The notes: a model not told the origin generated them from the letters alone. 64,000 nucleotides of DNA from Chengkuizengella marina (GCF_009910845.1 NZ_SIJB01000029.1:175632-239631), one strand, 5' to 3'; positions 14,976 to 24,780 are shown, numbered from the stretch's first letter. Program-made: numbers and translations.

Positions 14976-17396
14976 ATGACTCAAAAAGAAAAACTAGTAG
15001 TGATAGGGAACGGGATGGCTGGTGTGAATACAGTTGAACATATATTAAAACTAGCTCCAAATCAGTTTGATATAACTATATTTGGTTCAGAACCGCATCC
15101 AAACTATAATCGTATTTTACTATCTTATGTATTAGCAGGAGATTCCAAAGTAGATGATATCGTCATAAATAGTTATGAATGGTATGAGGAACATAATATT
15201 TCACTATATACAGGGGAAACCATCATTAGGATTAATTCAGCAACAAAAACAGTGACAAGTGATAAAGGTACGACAATATCTTATGATAAATTGATTATTT
15301 CTACAGGGTCCAGTGCATTTATGCTACCATTGCCAGGTGCAGATAAAGAAGGAGTTATTGCTTATCGTACCATTCAAGATTGTGAATATATGATGGAAGC
15401 TGCGAAAAATTACAAAAAAGCAGTTGTAATCGGTGGGGGACTATTAGGGTTAGAAGCAGCAAGAGGATTTTTAAACCTTGGCATGAAGGTGGATGTAGTC
15501 CATATCTGTGACTCTATTATGGAAAGACAATTGGATCGTACAGCTTCCAAAATGCTTCGAGACAAACTAGAGTCTCAAGGTATGAATTTTTTATTAAATA
15601 AAAAAACAGAGAAAATTTTAGGAAAAGATAGAGTGAAAGGGCTGAAGTTTTCCGATGGCTCTAAAGTTGATGCAGATTTAGTTGTGATGGCGGTAGGAAT
15701 TTCTCCAAATGTACAGCTTGCAGTAGATGCAGGTATTGAAGTTAATCGAGGCATAGTAGTAAATGATTTTCTAGAAACGAGTGTAAAAAATATATTTTCA
15801 GTTGGTGAATGTGCAGAACATAGAGGAATCGGATATGGTTTAGTTGCGCCGTTATTTGAACAAGGTGCTGTATTAGCTAAGAAAATTGTTGGTGTAGATA
15901 CAAATCCGTATGAAGGTTCTGTTGTATATACCAAATTAAAGGTTTCTGGTGTAGACGTATTCTCAGGTGGAGAATTTATTGATGGAGAGAATACAAAATC
16001 GATTAAAATAGAAGATGAATTTTCAGGTATTTATAAAAAGGTCTTAATAAGAGAAAACAAGATTGTTGGTGCAGTATTATTTGGAGATACTTCAGATGGA
16101 AACAGATTAATGCAAATGATTCGAAATGAAACAGACATTACTGGATTTGAAAAATCAGCTATTTTACAAGAACCAGGTAATCATGGAAGTAGTGGTTTAA
16201 GTGTAGCTGATATGAATGAGGATGAGATTATATGTGGATGTAATGGTGTAAGTAAAGGTACAATTTGTTCAGCGATTAAAGAACAAGGATTAAGTTCAAT
16301 TGAAGAAGTCAAAAACTGTACTACTGCTTCGCGTTCTTGTGGAGGATGTAAACCGTTAGTAAGTGATTTATTAGAGTACACATTGGGAGATGAATTTGAT
16401 AAATCAGCACAAAAAGAGACAATGTGTGAATGTACAGATTTAGAAAAAGATGAAATCGTAGCTCAGATAAAGGAGAAAGGGCTTTCTCACGTACGAGAGG
16501 TTATGAGTGTCCTAGGTTGGTTAAATGAAGAGGGTTGTTCTAAGTGTAGACCTGCTATCAATTATTACTTAGGCATGGTGAATCCTAAGCAATATCAAGA
16601 TGATTCCACTTCACGTTTTGTAAATGAAAGAATGCATGCGAATATTCAAAAGGATGGCACTTACTCTGTAGTACCTCGTATGTATGGTGGAGTTACAAAT
16701 CCAGCAGACTTGAAAAAGATTGCTACAGTTGCAGAAAAATACAATGTTCCTAAAGTTAAAATCACAGGTGGTCAAAGAATAGATTTGTTAGGTGTTAAAA
16801 AAGAAGATTTAACAAGTATGTGGGAAGAGTTAGATATGCCTTCTGGATATGCTTACGGTAAAGCAATTAGAACAGTAAAAACATGTGTTGGTGAAGAGTT
16901 TTGCCGATTTGGAACCGCCGATTCTATGGGGATGGGGATTCAAATTGAAAAACGATTTGAACGTTTAAATACTCCTGCAAAAGTGAAAATGGCCGTATCC
17001 GGTTGCCCGCGTAATTGTGCTGAATCAGGTATTAAAGATTTGGGGGTAGTAGCTATTGATGGAGGCTGGGAGTTGTATGCTGGAGGAAATGGTGGTGTTA
17101 AACTTCGAAAGGGTGATTTAGTAGCCACTGTAAAAACGGAAGAGGAAGTTATAGAATTTACAGAAGCTTATTTACAATACTACCGTGAAACAGGAGTATA
17201 TGGTGAACGTACATCGGAATGGGTAGAACGCTTAGGAGTCCAACATATTCAAGATATTTTGGCAGATGAAAGTAAACGTGAAGAGCTTTGTGGAAGAATG
17301 GATACGGCACTCTCAGTATTAAAAGATCCTTGGAAGCAAGCTGTTGAAAATGAAAAAATCCAAAAGGATTTATATGAAGTCATAGAAGCAAAGTGA
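14976..17396 (+). CDS. nirB: Assimilatory nitrite reductase [NAD(P)H], large subunit
   Basis: Reduces nitrite to ammonia in the cytosol; 806 residues, as for NasD/NirB. The N-terminal FAD motif (VIGNGMAGVNTVEHI) and central NAD(P)H motif (VIGGGLLGLEAARGF) form the flavoprotein half. Next come two BFD-like Fe-S segments (CGCNGVSKG with SCGGCKPL, and CECTDLEKDEI with GCSKCRPAI). The last part is the siroheme/[4Fe-4S] domain with its four cysteines in CVGEEFCRFG (about residue 634) and SGCPRNCAESG (about residue 675). The start ATG follows AAGGAAGGGG. It is cotranscribed with the small subunit, 43 bp downstream. Confidence 0.95.
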   Translation: MTQKEKLVVIGNGMAGVNTVEHILKLAPNQFDITIFGSEPHPNYNRILLSYVLAGDSKVDDIVINSYEWYEEHNISLYTGETIIRINSATKTVTSDKGTTISYDKLIISTGSSAFMLPLPGADKEGVIAYRTIQDCEYMMEAAKNYKKAVVIGGGLLGLEAARGFLNLGMKVDVVHICDSIMERQLDRTASKMLRDKLESQGMNFLLNKKTEKILGKDRVKGLKFSDGSKVDADLVVMAVGISPNVQLAVDAGIEVNRGIVVNDFLETSVKNIFSVGECAEHRGIGYGLVAPLFEQGAVLAKKIVGVDTNPYEGSVVYTKLKVSGVDVFSGGEFIDGENTKSIKIEDEFSGIYKKVLIRENKIVGAVLFGDTSDGNRLMQMIRNETDITGFEKSAILQEPGNHGSSGLSVADMNEDEIICGCNGVSKGTICSAIKEQGLSSIEEVKNCTTASRSCGGCKPLVSDLLEYTLGDEFDKSAQKETMCECTDLEKDEIVAQIKEKGLSHVREVMSVLGWLNEEGCSKCRPAINYYLGMVNPKQYQDDSTSRFVNERMHANIQKDGTYSVVPRMYGGVTNPADLKKIATVAEKYNVPKVKITGGQRIDLLGVKKEDLTSMWEELDMPSGYAYGKAIRTVKTCVGEEFCRFGTADSMGMGIQIEKRFERLNTPAKVKMAVSGCPRNCAESGIKDLGVVAIDGGWELYAGGNGGVKLRKGDLVATVKTEEEVIEFTEAYLQYYRETGVYGERTSEWVERLGVQHIQDILADESKREELCGRMDTALSVLKDPWKQAVENEKIQKDLYEVIEAK

Positions 17397-17439
17397 TTAG
17401 TAAATAGACGTTTCAAAATGAAAAAGGAGGAAGAAAGGA

Positions 17440-17790
17440 ATGAACAATTTAAATAAGGATAAATCATGGATAGAAGTCGCCAAATATGACGAATTACCTG
17501 TGAATTCAGGAAAAACGGTTCGTTTTAAAGAAAAAGAGTTAGCTATTTTTCGTTTAACGAATGGGAAAATACTAGCGATTGAAAATCGCTGTCCTCATAA
17601 AGATGGTGTTCTAGCAGAAGGGATCGTAAGTGGGGAATATGTATTTTGCCCTTTACATGATCGTAAAATTGATTTATCTTCAGGTTTAGTGCAAAAACCA
17701 GACACTGGATGTGTAAAAACTTTTGATGTATTCGTTCAAAATGGAAAAGTATATATTGCCTTATTAGAAAAAAGCGGAATCGCTAGTTAG
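17440..17790 (+). CDS. nirD: Nitrite reductase small subunit, Rieske-type
   Basis: A 116-residue Rieske-fold protein (NasE/NirD). The cluster ligands are CPHKDG and CPLHDRKI, with the short 17-residue separation usual for NirD. It partners the large subunit upstream in NAD(P)H-dependent nitrite reduction. The start follows AAAAAGGAGGAAG, a very strong ribosome site. Confidence 0.93.
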   Translation: MNNLNKDKSWIEVAKYDELPVNSGKTVRFKEKELAIFRLTNGKILAIENRCPHKDGVLAEGIVSGEYVFCPLHDRKIDLSSGLVQKPDTGCVKTFDVFVQNGKVYIALLEKSGIAS

Positions 17791-17922
17791 CAACATTAAT
17801 CGAATCCTTCTTATAGGTTACTAATATTGAGAATATATGAAATTAAGAAAGTGACTGCTTAACTTATGGAATCGAAAGATTGTGTTAAGTTACTTTTGGG
17901 TAATTTTACGGGGGGGAGTTAA

Positions 17923-20055
17923 ATGGCTTTAACGATGTTTAAAAAAAAGAAAAAATCAAAAAAAAACCAGCCCGTATCTAATCAATCTCACTGCTGTTTT
18001 TGTAGTATGCAGTGTAGCTTGCAGCTTGTTCAAAATGAAAAAAGATCAAGAATGAAAGTTAAACCCAGTCATGATTTTCCTGTAGCTACTGGACGGCTTT
18101 GTCAAAAAGGGTTAAATTCATTAGATCATGTTGAACACAAATCCCGTATAAGGAAGCCATTGGTTAGAGTAGATGGCAATGTTGATAAGAAATGGTCTAC
18201 TACCAGTTGGGAAACAGCATTTGATCAAATTTCAAATAAAATGAAAGAGTTACAAAACAAACATGGGAAAGATTCAGTTTCCGTTTTTGGAGGCGGATCT
18301 TTAACAAATGAAGTTTCCTATTTATTAGGCAAGTTTACCCGTGTGGCGTTGCAATCTAAATATATTGATTATAACGGAAGGTACTGTATGTCCTCTGCTG
18401 CAGCAGCTGGAAATAAAGCATTTGGAGTGGATCGAGGATTAACACTGCCTCTAACTGAATTAGAGAATGCAAGATACATTATTTTAGCAGGAACTAATAT
18501 TGCGGAATGCCAACCAACGATGATGTCATACTTAATAGCAGCAAAGAAAAAAGGCGCAGTAATCGTTACTATAGACCCTAGAAATACAAAAACTTCTAAA
18601 CTGGCTGATATTCATGTACGTTTACAACCAGGTTTTGATGCCATGTTTGTTAATGCTTTATTAAATGTCATAGTGAATGAAAAACTGTATGACGAGCTGT
18701 TTGTGCAGAATAGAACAAATGGATTTTCTGAGTTAGTAGAAACGGTAAAGCCATATACTCCTGATGTTGTAGAGGAAATGACAGGTATCCTTGCTCCTAA
18801 AATTCGAACAATTGCTCGTGGGTTTGCCAAAGCAAAAACAGGAATTGTATTCACTGCAAGAGGGTTGGAACAGCAGATAAACGGTGTAGAAAATACATTA
18901 AATTATATTAATTTATGTTTAACTACAGGGAAAATTGGTAAATCAGGCTGTGGTTTTGGCGCAGTCACAGGTCAAGCAAACGGTCAGGGGGGAAGAGAAC
19001 ACGGTCAAAAAGCAGATCAACTTCCCGGTTATCGTATGTTAGAGGATCAATCAGCACGAGCACATGTTGCAAAAGTGTGGGGAATTTCCCCAAGTGAATT
19101 GCCTGGAAATGGCGTCTCAGCTTTTGAGATGTTTGAGAAAATCAATGCTGGTGAGATTAAAGCAATGGTTGTATTAGGTTCTAATCCGATTGTATCGAGT
19201 CCTAATAATGCTGTGGTCGAGCAAGCATTAAAAAGGTTAGAGTTATTAGTTGTAGTAGATTTATTTGAAACTGAAACAGCAGAATATGCGGATTGGTTGC
19301 TACCCGGATCTTCATTTTTAGAAGCTGAAGGTACGTTAACAAATTTGGAGGGTCGTGTTTTTCATAGGGCTAAAGTATTGGAAACTCCAAATGAAAATCC
19401 ACTAGACTATGAAATTATTTGTGAGTTTGCTGAGAGATTAGGCCGTGGGCAGTACTTTCAATATCATTCAATTGAAGATATATTTAATGAATTGACAAGA
19501 GCTTCAGCAGGTGGGAAAGCTGATTATGGTGGAATGACTTATGATCGTTTGAAAGAGGAAAAAGGCTTGTTTTGGCCTTGTCCAGAGTCAAATCATCCAG
19601 GGACACCCATGATGTTTAACAATAGGTTTTACCACGAAGATGGAAAAGCAAAAATATTTGCCATTAAACCAGAAAAACCTGCTGAGCCAATAGATGAAGA
19701 ATATCCTTATATTTTAACAACAGGTCGTCTTGCGAATCATTATTTAAGTGGCGCCCAGACTCGGAGAACTGAGGTTTTGAACAAAAAATCTCCGATACCA
19801 GTTGCAGAAATACATCCTTGGTTAGCCCAAAAAATGGGTTTGATTCCAAATCAAAAAATGAAAATTATAAGTCGAAGAGGATCACTTGATTTTCATGTGA
19901 AAATTACAGAAGGGATTCAACCTAAAACGATTTTTGTTCCGTTTCATTGGGGGAAAGAATTAGCTATTAATCGAATTACGAATGATGCATTAGCTCCAAT
20001 CAGCCGCATGCCAGAATTTAAAATCTGTGCTGTTCAAGTAAAAGCATTAGATTGA
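17923..20055 (+). CDS. nasC: Assimilatory nitrate reductase catalytic subunit (molybdopterin)
   Basis: Reduces nitrate to nitrite in the cytosol. At 710 residues it is the same size as Bacillus NasC. After a Lys-rich N-terminus comes the [4Fe-4S] site CCFCSMQC with the fourth Cys in RLCQKG, then molybdopterin oxidoreductase landmarks (YCMSSAAAAGNKAFGVDRG, GCGFGAVTGQANGQGGREHG, GSNPIVSSPNN) and a C-terminal MGD-binding domain (TTGRLANHYLSGAQTRRT, FVPFHWG). No twin-arginine signal is present. The start follows GGGGGGGAG. The 132-bp gap from nirD shows no obvious promoter. No NasB-type electron-transfer partner is encoded in the window. Confidence 0.93.
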   Translation: MALTMFKKKKKSKKNQPVSNQSHCCFCSMQCSLQLVQNEKRSRMKVKPSHDFPVATGRLCQKGLNSLDHVEHKSRIRKPLVRVDGNVDKKWSTTSWETAFDQISNKMKELQNKHGKDSVSVFGGGSLTNEVSYLLGKFTRVALQSKYIDYNGRYCMSSAAAAGNKAFGVDRGLTLPLTELENARYIILAGTNIAECQPTMMSYLIAAKKKGAVIVTIDPRNTKTSKLADIHVRLQPGFDAMFVNALLNVIVNEKLYDELFVQNRTNGFSELVETVKPYTPDVVEEMTGILAPKIRTIARGFAKAKTGIVFTARGLEQQINGVENTLNYINLCLTTGKIGKSGCGFGAVTGQANGQGGREHGQKADQLPGYRMLEDQSARAHVAKVWGISPSELPGNGVSAFEMFEKINAGEIKAMVVLGSNPIVSSPNNAVVEQALKRLELLVVVDLFETETAEYADWLLPGSSFLEAEGTLTNLEGRVFHRAKVLETPNENPLDYEIICEFAERLGRGQYFQYHSIEDIFNELTRASAGGKADYGGMTYDRLKEEKGLFWPCPESNHPGTPMMFNNRFYHEDGKAKIFAIKPEKPAEPIDEEYPYILTTGRLANHYLSGAQTRRTEVLNKKSPIPVAEIHPWLAQKMGLIPNQKMKIISRRGSLDFHVKITEGIQPKTIFVPFHWGKELAINRITNDALAPISRMPEFKICAVQVKALD

Positions 20056-20097
20056 ATGTCTCTTTCAGTATGATTTATATTCAACCCCAATCAGTAT

Positions 20098-20144
20098 GTA
20101 TACTCCATCCACGTTTTTAAGAAGAAAACTAGAATGGGGTATAC
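20098..20144. terminator. Hairpin between the convergent nasC and cysteine-rich protein genes
   Basis: GTATACTCCAT pairs with ATGGGGTATAC (11 bp, one G-U) around a 25-nt loop. No good T run follows on either strand, so termination would be weak; it may instead protect 3' ends. Confidence 0.4.
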
Positions 20145-20165
20145 GGTACTATAATGAAAGTGTAT

Positions 20166-20657
20166 TTAATTAAGAATGATATTACTTATTCTACAAGTAG
20201 AAACAAAGGATAGAACTCTTCTGTCTGGATTACCTCTTGCTACAACAATTCCCCTACCTACATCAATAATAGTACCTGGTAAATTAAATCCCGGTATAAT
20301 TCTTGACACATCTTTCCCTATCATAGTTTGTAATAAATTAGTTGTTGAATTTTCTATACAGCGACATTCTCCTTTACTATTTTTGGTCGGTTTTAGTTTT
20401 ATTTTACTCTCTATATTATCAATTACGCTAATATTATTGTCTAGAAATCGAATACTAAAAATATTATTTATTGGAATAACTTGATCAGTAGAAAACAATA
20501 GTAAATCTTCTACGTTTATAATTTGTTGAAATACAATTTCATCTATTGTATTGGGAATAATTAATATCTGTAAAGCACTTACCCCTACTAACTCCTTTAA
20601 CACACATTGCATTGGACAAACACAACAATCACAGAGATTGTCATCAAAAACTGTCAT
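20166..20657 (-). CDS. Cysteine-rich N-terminus protein of unknown function (possible spore surface protein)
   Basis: A 163-residue protein. Residues 8-18 contain five cysteines (CDCCVCPMQC pattern), followed by VLKELVG; later come a GECRC motif and a C-terminal block rich in Val, Ile and Gly (IDVGRGIVVARGNPDRRV). No signal peptide or membrane segment is visible. Proteins with this kind of N-terminal Cys cluster recur in Paenibacillus and Brevibacillus and some are spore-associated, but I cannot assign a family. The start follows AGGTGGGG. It is convergent with nasC and divergent from the metal-efflux operon. Confidence 0.65.
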   Translation of the reverse strand: MTVFDDNLCDCCVCPMQCVLKELVGVSALQILIIPNTIDEIVFQQIINVEDLLLFSTDQVIPINNIFSIRFLDNNISVIDNIESKIKLKPTKNSKGECRCIENSTTNLLQTMIGKDVSRIIPGFNLPGTIIDVGRGIVVARGNPDRRVLSFVSTCRISNIILN

Positions 20658-20780
20658 TACCCCACCTTCTTTCTTGTTTTAATTATAATATTGTATGAGT
20701 TTAATTGAAGGCTTGATTGGACTTGTGCCTGTAACTTTATAAACTTTGGATAGATTAATAATTTGTGACTTTTATATTAA

Positions 20781-20847
20781 TTGACGTTTAGTATAATTTT
20801 ATGGTATTTTAAAAACAATTAGTGACAATATGAACATATGTGCATAT
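20781..20847 (+). promoter_or_regulatory. Promoter and CzrA-type operator of the metal-efflux operon
   Basis: TTGACG (20781-20786), an 18-bp spacer and TATTTT (20805-20810) make a plausible sigma-A promoter. The operator at 20828-20847, ATATGAACATATGTGCATAT, is an inverted repeat of ATATGNNCA half-sites with a 2-bp centre, close to known ArsR/SmtB-family 12-2-12 operators. It covers the initial transcribed region, as expected for repression by the regulator encoded next. Confidence 0.7.
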
Positions 20848-20868
20848 ATAATAAATGGGGTGTTTAAA

Positions 20869-21201
20869 TTGACTGAGGAAAATAATAATCATTTTAATGG
20901 AAATGACTATAATGAATTGGATAAGGAAACATTATTTATCGTATCTCAAACATTTAAAGCCTTGTCCGATCCAACTAGAATTCGCATTATACATTTGTTA
21001 ACGAACCAAGAATATTCAGTGAATGAAATTTCAGAAAAGTTAGGATTGCTTCAATCCACTGTTTCACACCAGTTACGTTTTTTAAAAAACTTACGATTAG
21101 TAAAATATCGAAGAGAGGGTACAACGATGTATTATTCTCATGATGATGAACATGTAGTGGATTTGTTAGAGCAGGCAATTATCCATGCCCAGCATCTTTA
21201 A
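20869..21201 (+). CDS. czrA: ArsR/SmtB-family zinc/cobalt-sensing repressor, CzrA-like
   Basis: A 110-residue winged-helix repressor. The recognition helix region reads [20 protein letters not shown]. The C-terminal helix carries D-x-H, then ten residues, then H-x-x-H ([17 protein letters not shown]), exactly the alpha-5 Zn(II)/Co(II) site of CzrA/SmtB; the alpha-3N CXC cadmium/lead site of CadC is absent. TTG at 20869, seven bases after ATGGGGTG, is preferred, because the upstream ATG at 20830 lies inside the operator. Metal binding should release the operator and induce the ATPase gene 49 bp downstream. Confidence 0.88.
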   Translation: MTEENNNHFNGNDYNELDKETLFIVSQTFKALSDPTRIRIIHLLTNQEYSVNEISEKLGLLQSTVSHQLRFLKNLRLVKYRREGTTMYYSHDDEHVVDLLEQAIIHAQHL

Positions 21202-21250
21202 CAAGCATTAACATTCCTTTATTTATTTCTAACTAAGAGGAGGAACAAGT

Positions 21251-23317
21251 ATGAAGGAATATAAAATAGAAGGTTTAAGTTGTGCTAGCTGTGCAGCAGA
21301 TATGGAAGAAAAAATTAAAAAGTTAGATCATGGAGAATCGGCTGCAATTTCATTCAATGCTTCTAAGTTAAAGATAGATGAAGGAGCGAATATTTCTAAA
21401 GTAAAGAAGATTTTAGCTAGTGACGGAGCTTCTTTAATTACTAATGAGGAACAACATGATCATTCTCATACTCATAACAATAAGTTAAAACTATTTTTGG
21501 GGATTTCTACAGGGTTGTTTTTACTCACCATCATTTTTGAGGCCTCTTTTCCAAACATACTGTCCGTTATATTTTATTTAACAGCAATCACCATGAGTGG
21601 ATATCAAACTTTTATAAAAGGACTTAAAAATCTATTTCGTTTGAAATTTAATATTGATACATTGATGACTATTGCTTTAGTTGGTGCCATATCTATAGGT
21701 GAATGGAAAGAGGCAACACTTGTAGCCATTTTATTTGGTTTTAATGAGTATCTTGAAGGTCTAGGTATGGAAAAGGCTAGAAAGTCAATGGAAAAGCTGT
21801 TGAAGGTCGCACCTAAAGAAGCCGTATTAATTAAAGATGAAGTAGAAAAAGTGGTTCCAATTGACGTTCTGCAGAAGGATGATATCGTTTTAGTGAAGTC
21901 AGGTGAAAAAATTCCTTCTGACGGTATTGTTGTTGATGGCATCAGTTCGGTTAATGAAGCTGCTATCACAGGTGAATCGTTGCCTGTTGAAAAAGAAGTG
22001 AATGCTGAGGTTTTTGGTGGAAGTATTAATAATGAAGGTGTTTTAAAGATTAAAATAACAAAAGCATTTGAAGATTCTTCATTAGCCAAGATACTACATC
22101 TAGTTCAAGAAGCCCAGGAAACTAAAACCCCGACTGAACAATTTATTAATAAATTTGCAAAATATTATACTCCATTCATTATGATTATTTCTGTTTTAGT
22201 AATGACATTACCCCCATTATTCTTTGGTGGGACATGGGGAACATGGTTTTATCAAGGTTTGGCGGTCTTAATTGTAGGATGTCCATGTGCATTGATATTG
22301 TCTTCACCCATAGCAATTGTATCTGGTATTACACGAAATGCTCGAAATGGAATATTAGTAAAAGGCGGTGTGTTTTTAGAGCAATTAGGTAAAATAACTA
22401 CAATTGCATTTGATAAAACGGGTACCTTAACTAAAGGTGAACCACACGTTGAAAAAATAGTAGAGTACGACAACAGATTATTGAGCATTGCTGGTGCAGT
22501 TGAAAATAAATCCTCTCATCCTATAGCAAAAGCGATTATGAAAAAAGTTGAGGAAGCTGGAGCTGGTTTCTCAGAATCTGATGAAATCAAAACTCTATCT
22601 GGACGTGGTATAGAAGCAACAGTAGATGGTATTAAGTATTTTTTAGGCAATGAAAAGAGCATTGAACATCTGAATTTCAATGAAGAAGTTTTAAGGGATA
22701 TTGATGAGTTGAAAGCTCAAGGATTAACATTAGTGATTGTCGCAGATTTAGAGCATGTATTAGGGATTTTTGGAGTTTCTGATGAGGTCCGTCAGGAAAG
22801 CAAAGCAGTGATGGATAAACTTCGCCAAGCAGGAATCAAAACAGTAATGCTGACAGGTGATCATATACAAACTGCTAAGAAAGTAGCAAATCAAGTTGGG
22901 GTATCAGAATCTCATGCAAACCTGTTGCCAGAACAGAAAGTTGAAAAAATTAAAACTTTAAATGAAAATGGAAGTGTTGCGATGATAGGTGACGGAATCA
23001 ATGATGCACCAGCACTTGCAGTAGCTGAGCTTGGGATTGCAATGGGAAAAGGTACAGATAGTGCAATAGAAACAGCAGATATCGTCTTAATGCAGGATCA
23101 TTTAGGAAAACTACCTAGTGCCATCTCCATTTCAAAAAAGGTAAACAAGGTGATAAAATTAAATATTTCTTTAGCTTTAGGTTTAAAATTGATTGCACTG
23201 TTATTAACGATTCCAGGATGGCTGACGCTTTGGATTGCAATTTTGTCTGATATGGGTGCAACAATTTTAGTTTCTCTAATTAGTTTAACGATATTGATTG
23301 AAAATAAAGTGAAATGA
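21251..23317 (+). CDS. cadA: Zn/Cd/Pb-exporting P1B-type ATPase
   Basis: A 688-residue membrane pump for divalent soft metals. Order of parts: a heavy-metal-associated domain with GLSCASCAADME, a His-rich linker (EEQHDHSHTH), membrane helices, an actuator domain with ITGESLPV, the metal-path CPC in GCPCALILSSP, the phosphorylation site FDKTGTLTKGE, HP in SSHPIAKAI, and the hinge GDGINDAPAL. The CPC motif with a C-terminal Asp (SDMGA) fits the Zn/Cd group rather than copper. The start follows AGGAGGAAC. The CzrA-like gene directly upstream predicts zinc induction. A strong terminator follows. Confidence 0.93.
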   Translation: MKEYKIEGLSCASCAADMEEKIKKLDHGESAAISFNASKLKIDEGANISKVKKILASDGASLITNEEQHDHSHTHNNKLKLFLGISTGLFLLTIIFEASFPNILSVIFYLTAITMSGYQTFIKGLKNLFRLKFNIDTLMTIALVGAISIGEWKEATLVAILFGFNEYLEGLGMEKARKSMEKLLKVAPKEAVLIKDEVEKVVPIDVLQKDDIVLVKSGEKIPSDGIVVDGISSVNEAAITGESLPVEKEVNAEVFGGSINNEGVLKIKITKAFEDSSLAKILHLVQEAQETKTPTEQFINKFAKYYTPFIMIISVLVMTLPPLFFGGTWGTWFYQGLAVLIVGCPCALILSSPIAIVSGITRNARNGILVKGGVFLEQLGKITTIAFDKTGTLTKGEPHVEKIVEYDNRLLSIAGAVENKSSHPIAKAIMKKVEEAGAGFSESDEIKTLSGRGIEATVDGIKYFLGNEKSIEHLNFNEEVLRDIDELKAQGLTLVIVADLEHVLGIFGVSDEVRQESKAVMDKLRQAGIKTVMLTGDHIQTAKKVANQVGVSESHANLLPEQKVEKIKTLNENGSVAMIGDGINDAPALAVAELGIAMGKGTDSAIETADIVLMQDHLGKLPSAISISKKVNKVIKLNISLALGLKLIALLLTIPGWLTLWIAILSDMGATILVSLISLTILIENKVK

Positions 23318-23369
23318 TGCTTTTAATGAATTAATCTAAGCTAGTCAACGATACGTTTATATCATCCTA

Positions 23370-23406
23370 GACAAAAAAAATCACCTATTGGTGATTTTTT
23401 TTGTCT
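23370..23406 (+). terminator. Bidirectional terminator after the P-type ATPase gene
   Basis: GACAAAAAAAATCACC pairs perfectly with GGTGATTTTTTTTGTC around a TATT loop. The T run is contained in the right arm, with a mirror run on the other strand. Confidence 0.88.
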
Positions 23407-23509
23407 AAATAGAATCAGTAATCATTGTAGTGACTTTGGAATATTAGGATGTATTTGATACAATGTTTTTTGTATTGATTGAATTGTAAATAAAGGAGCA
23501 GAACTTTAT

Positions 23510-24736
23510 ATGCTAATGAGGTTAAATTCAATCCATCCGATTAATAAAGTGCTGATTTTTGGTACCCTTTTTACAAGAATAGCCGTTTTTATGACTATTC
23601 CTTTTTTATCCATTTATCTATATAAAGTAAAAGGAATAGGTCTGGAAATGATCGGTTATATTCTTGGGACGAGCGCTCTTGTGAGCATATTTGGTGGTAT
23701 AATAGGTGGGGGTCTTTCTGACCGATATGGAAGAGAGAAGATCATCATCCTCAGTATACTTTGCTGGTCTCTCGTGTTTATAGGCATTGGACTTGCGGAT
23801 CATCTCTTTCTCTTTTTCTGTTTAAGTGGTTTAAACGGATTGTGCCAGTCTTTTTTTGAACCTACCGCCAGAGCACTTTTGTCTGATTTGACTAAACAAG
23901 AAGACAAACTTTTTGTTTTTAATTTAAGATATACAGCAATAAATGTTGGCGCAGCTATAGGACCATTAATCGGACTGTGGTTAGGTTCTTCCAATAATAC
24001 GTTTGCTTTTTATCTAACTTCTAGCATTTATATCATCTATGGGATTGTTTTACTTGTTGTATTCCACAAGTATAAAATTAATGAAAAAACAGTTGAACTA
24101 ACAAAACGCATTCAGCTAAAAGAAGCTGTTCATACCGTAAAAAATGATAAGGTGTTATTGTTTTCAGTAATAGGTTTTATTTTTGGTTTTATCGGATTTA
24201 GTCAATTCGGTTCAACCATGCCTCAATTTTTTGAAAATGCACCTCATCTAACTAATGGAGTGAAAATTTATTCCTATTTAATCATCCTAAATGCAATTAC
24301 AGTTTTAATGATTCAATATCCTATTACAAGAATTGGGAAATGGATTTCTCCATTATTTTCAATTATGATAGGTATTCTTTTTATATCGATAGGGTTGTTT
24401 GGAATAGGTTTATTTAAAACAGCGTTGTTCCTCGTATTTTCTATGATTATTTTCACGATTGGTGAAGTAATGATGTTTACGATGACGGATTTGTTTGTAG
24501 ATCAAATTTCAAAACCCTCTTTGAAAGGAACTTATTTTGGGGTTATGGCCTTGTCTATTTTAGGAGGTGCGCTTGGACCTGCTATTGGTGGCGTGTTGCT
24601 TGGACATTATGGTTTTGCTGCATCAGAAATTGTTTTTGGAATTTTAGCTGCTATCAATGCAATTGCTTTTCCGATTCTTATCTATGTAAATTATTTAAAT
24701 AAAAAACGCGGGCGAAGGACCGACTCCACACTATAG
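23510..24736 (+). CDS. MFS transporter, drug-efflux type
   Basis: A 408-residue permease with about 12 membrane segments. The loop 2-3 motif reads GGGLSDRYGREK, a good match to the MFS consensus GxxxDRxGRR. FFEPTARALLSDL and NVGAAIGPLIGLWLGS in the first half resemble the MdtH/YttB-like multidrug group. The substrate is unknown. It stands alone between the cadmium-type ATPase and mutY; AAAGGAG lies 11 bp before the start. Nothing shows metal control. Confidence 0.8.
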   Translation: MLMRLNSIHPINKVLIFGTLFTRIAVFMTIPFLSIYLYKVKGIGLEMIGYILGTSALVSIFGGIIGGGLSDRYGREKIIILSILCWSLVFIGIGLADHLFLFFCLSGLNGLCQSFFEPTARALLSDLTKQEDKLFVFNLRYTAINVGAAIGPLIGLWLGSSNNTFAFYLTSSIYIIYGIVLLVVFHKYKINEKTVELTKRIQLKEAVHTVKNDKVLLFSVIGFIFGFIGFSQFGSTMPQFFENAPHLTNGVKIYSYLIILNAITVLMIQYPITRIGKWISPLFSIMIGILFISIGLFGIGLFKTALFLVFSMIIFTIGEVMMFTMTDLFVDQISKPSLKGTYFGVMALSILGGALGPAIGGVLLGHYGFAASEIVFGILAAINAIAFPILIYVNYLNKKRGRRTDSTL

Positions 24737-24780
24737 ATTTGTCGAAGGATTAAGCGAAATTAATTATTTAGGAGAGTAAT

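Noticed and set aside
15575..15934. 119-residue antisense frame inside nirB, and similar long antisense frames at 21604-22089, 45891-46388 and 59801-60328
   Set aside because: These are shadows of strongly coding genes; they have Ser/Thr/Phe-rich translations typical of reversed coding sequence and no ribosome sites.
20830..20868. ATG start for the CzrA-like regulator
   Set aside because: The ATG lies inside the operator palindrome and has no ribosome site; the TTG at 20869 follows ATGGGGTG at the right distance.
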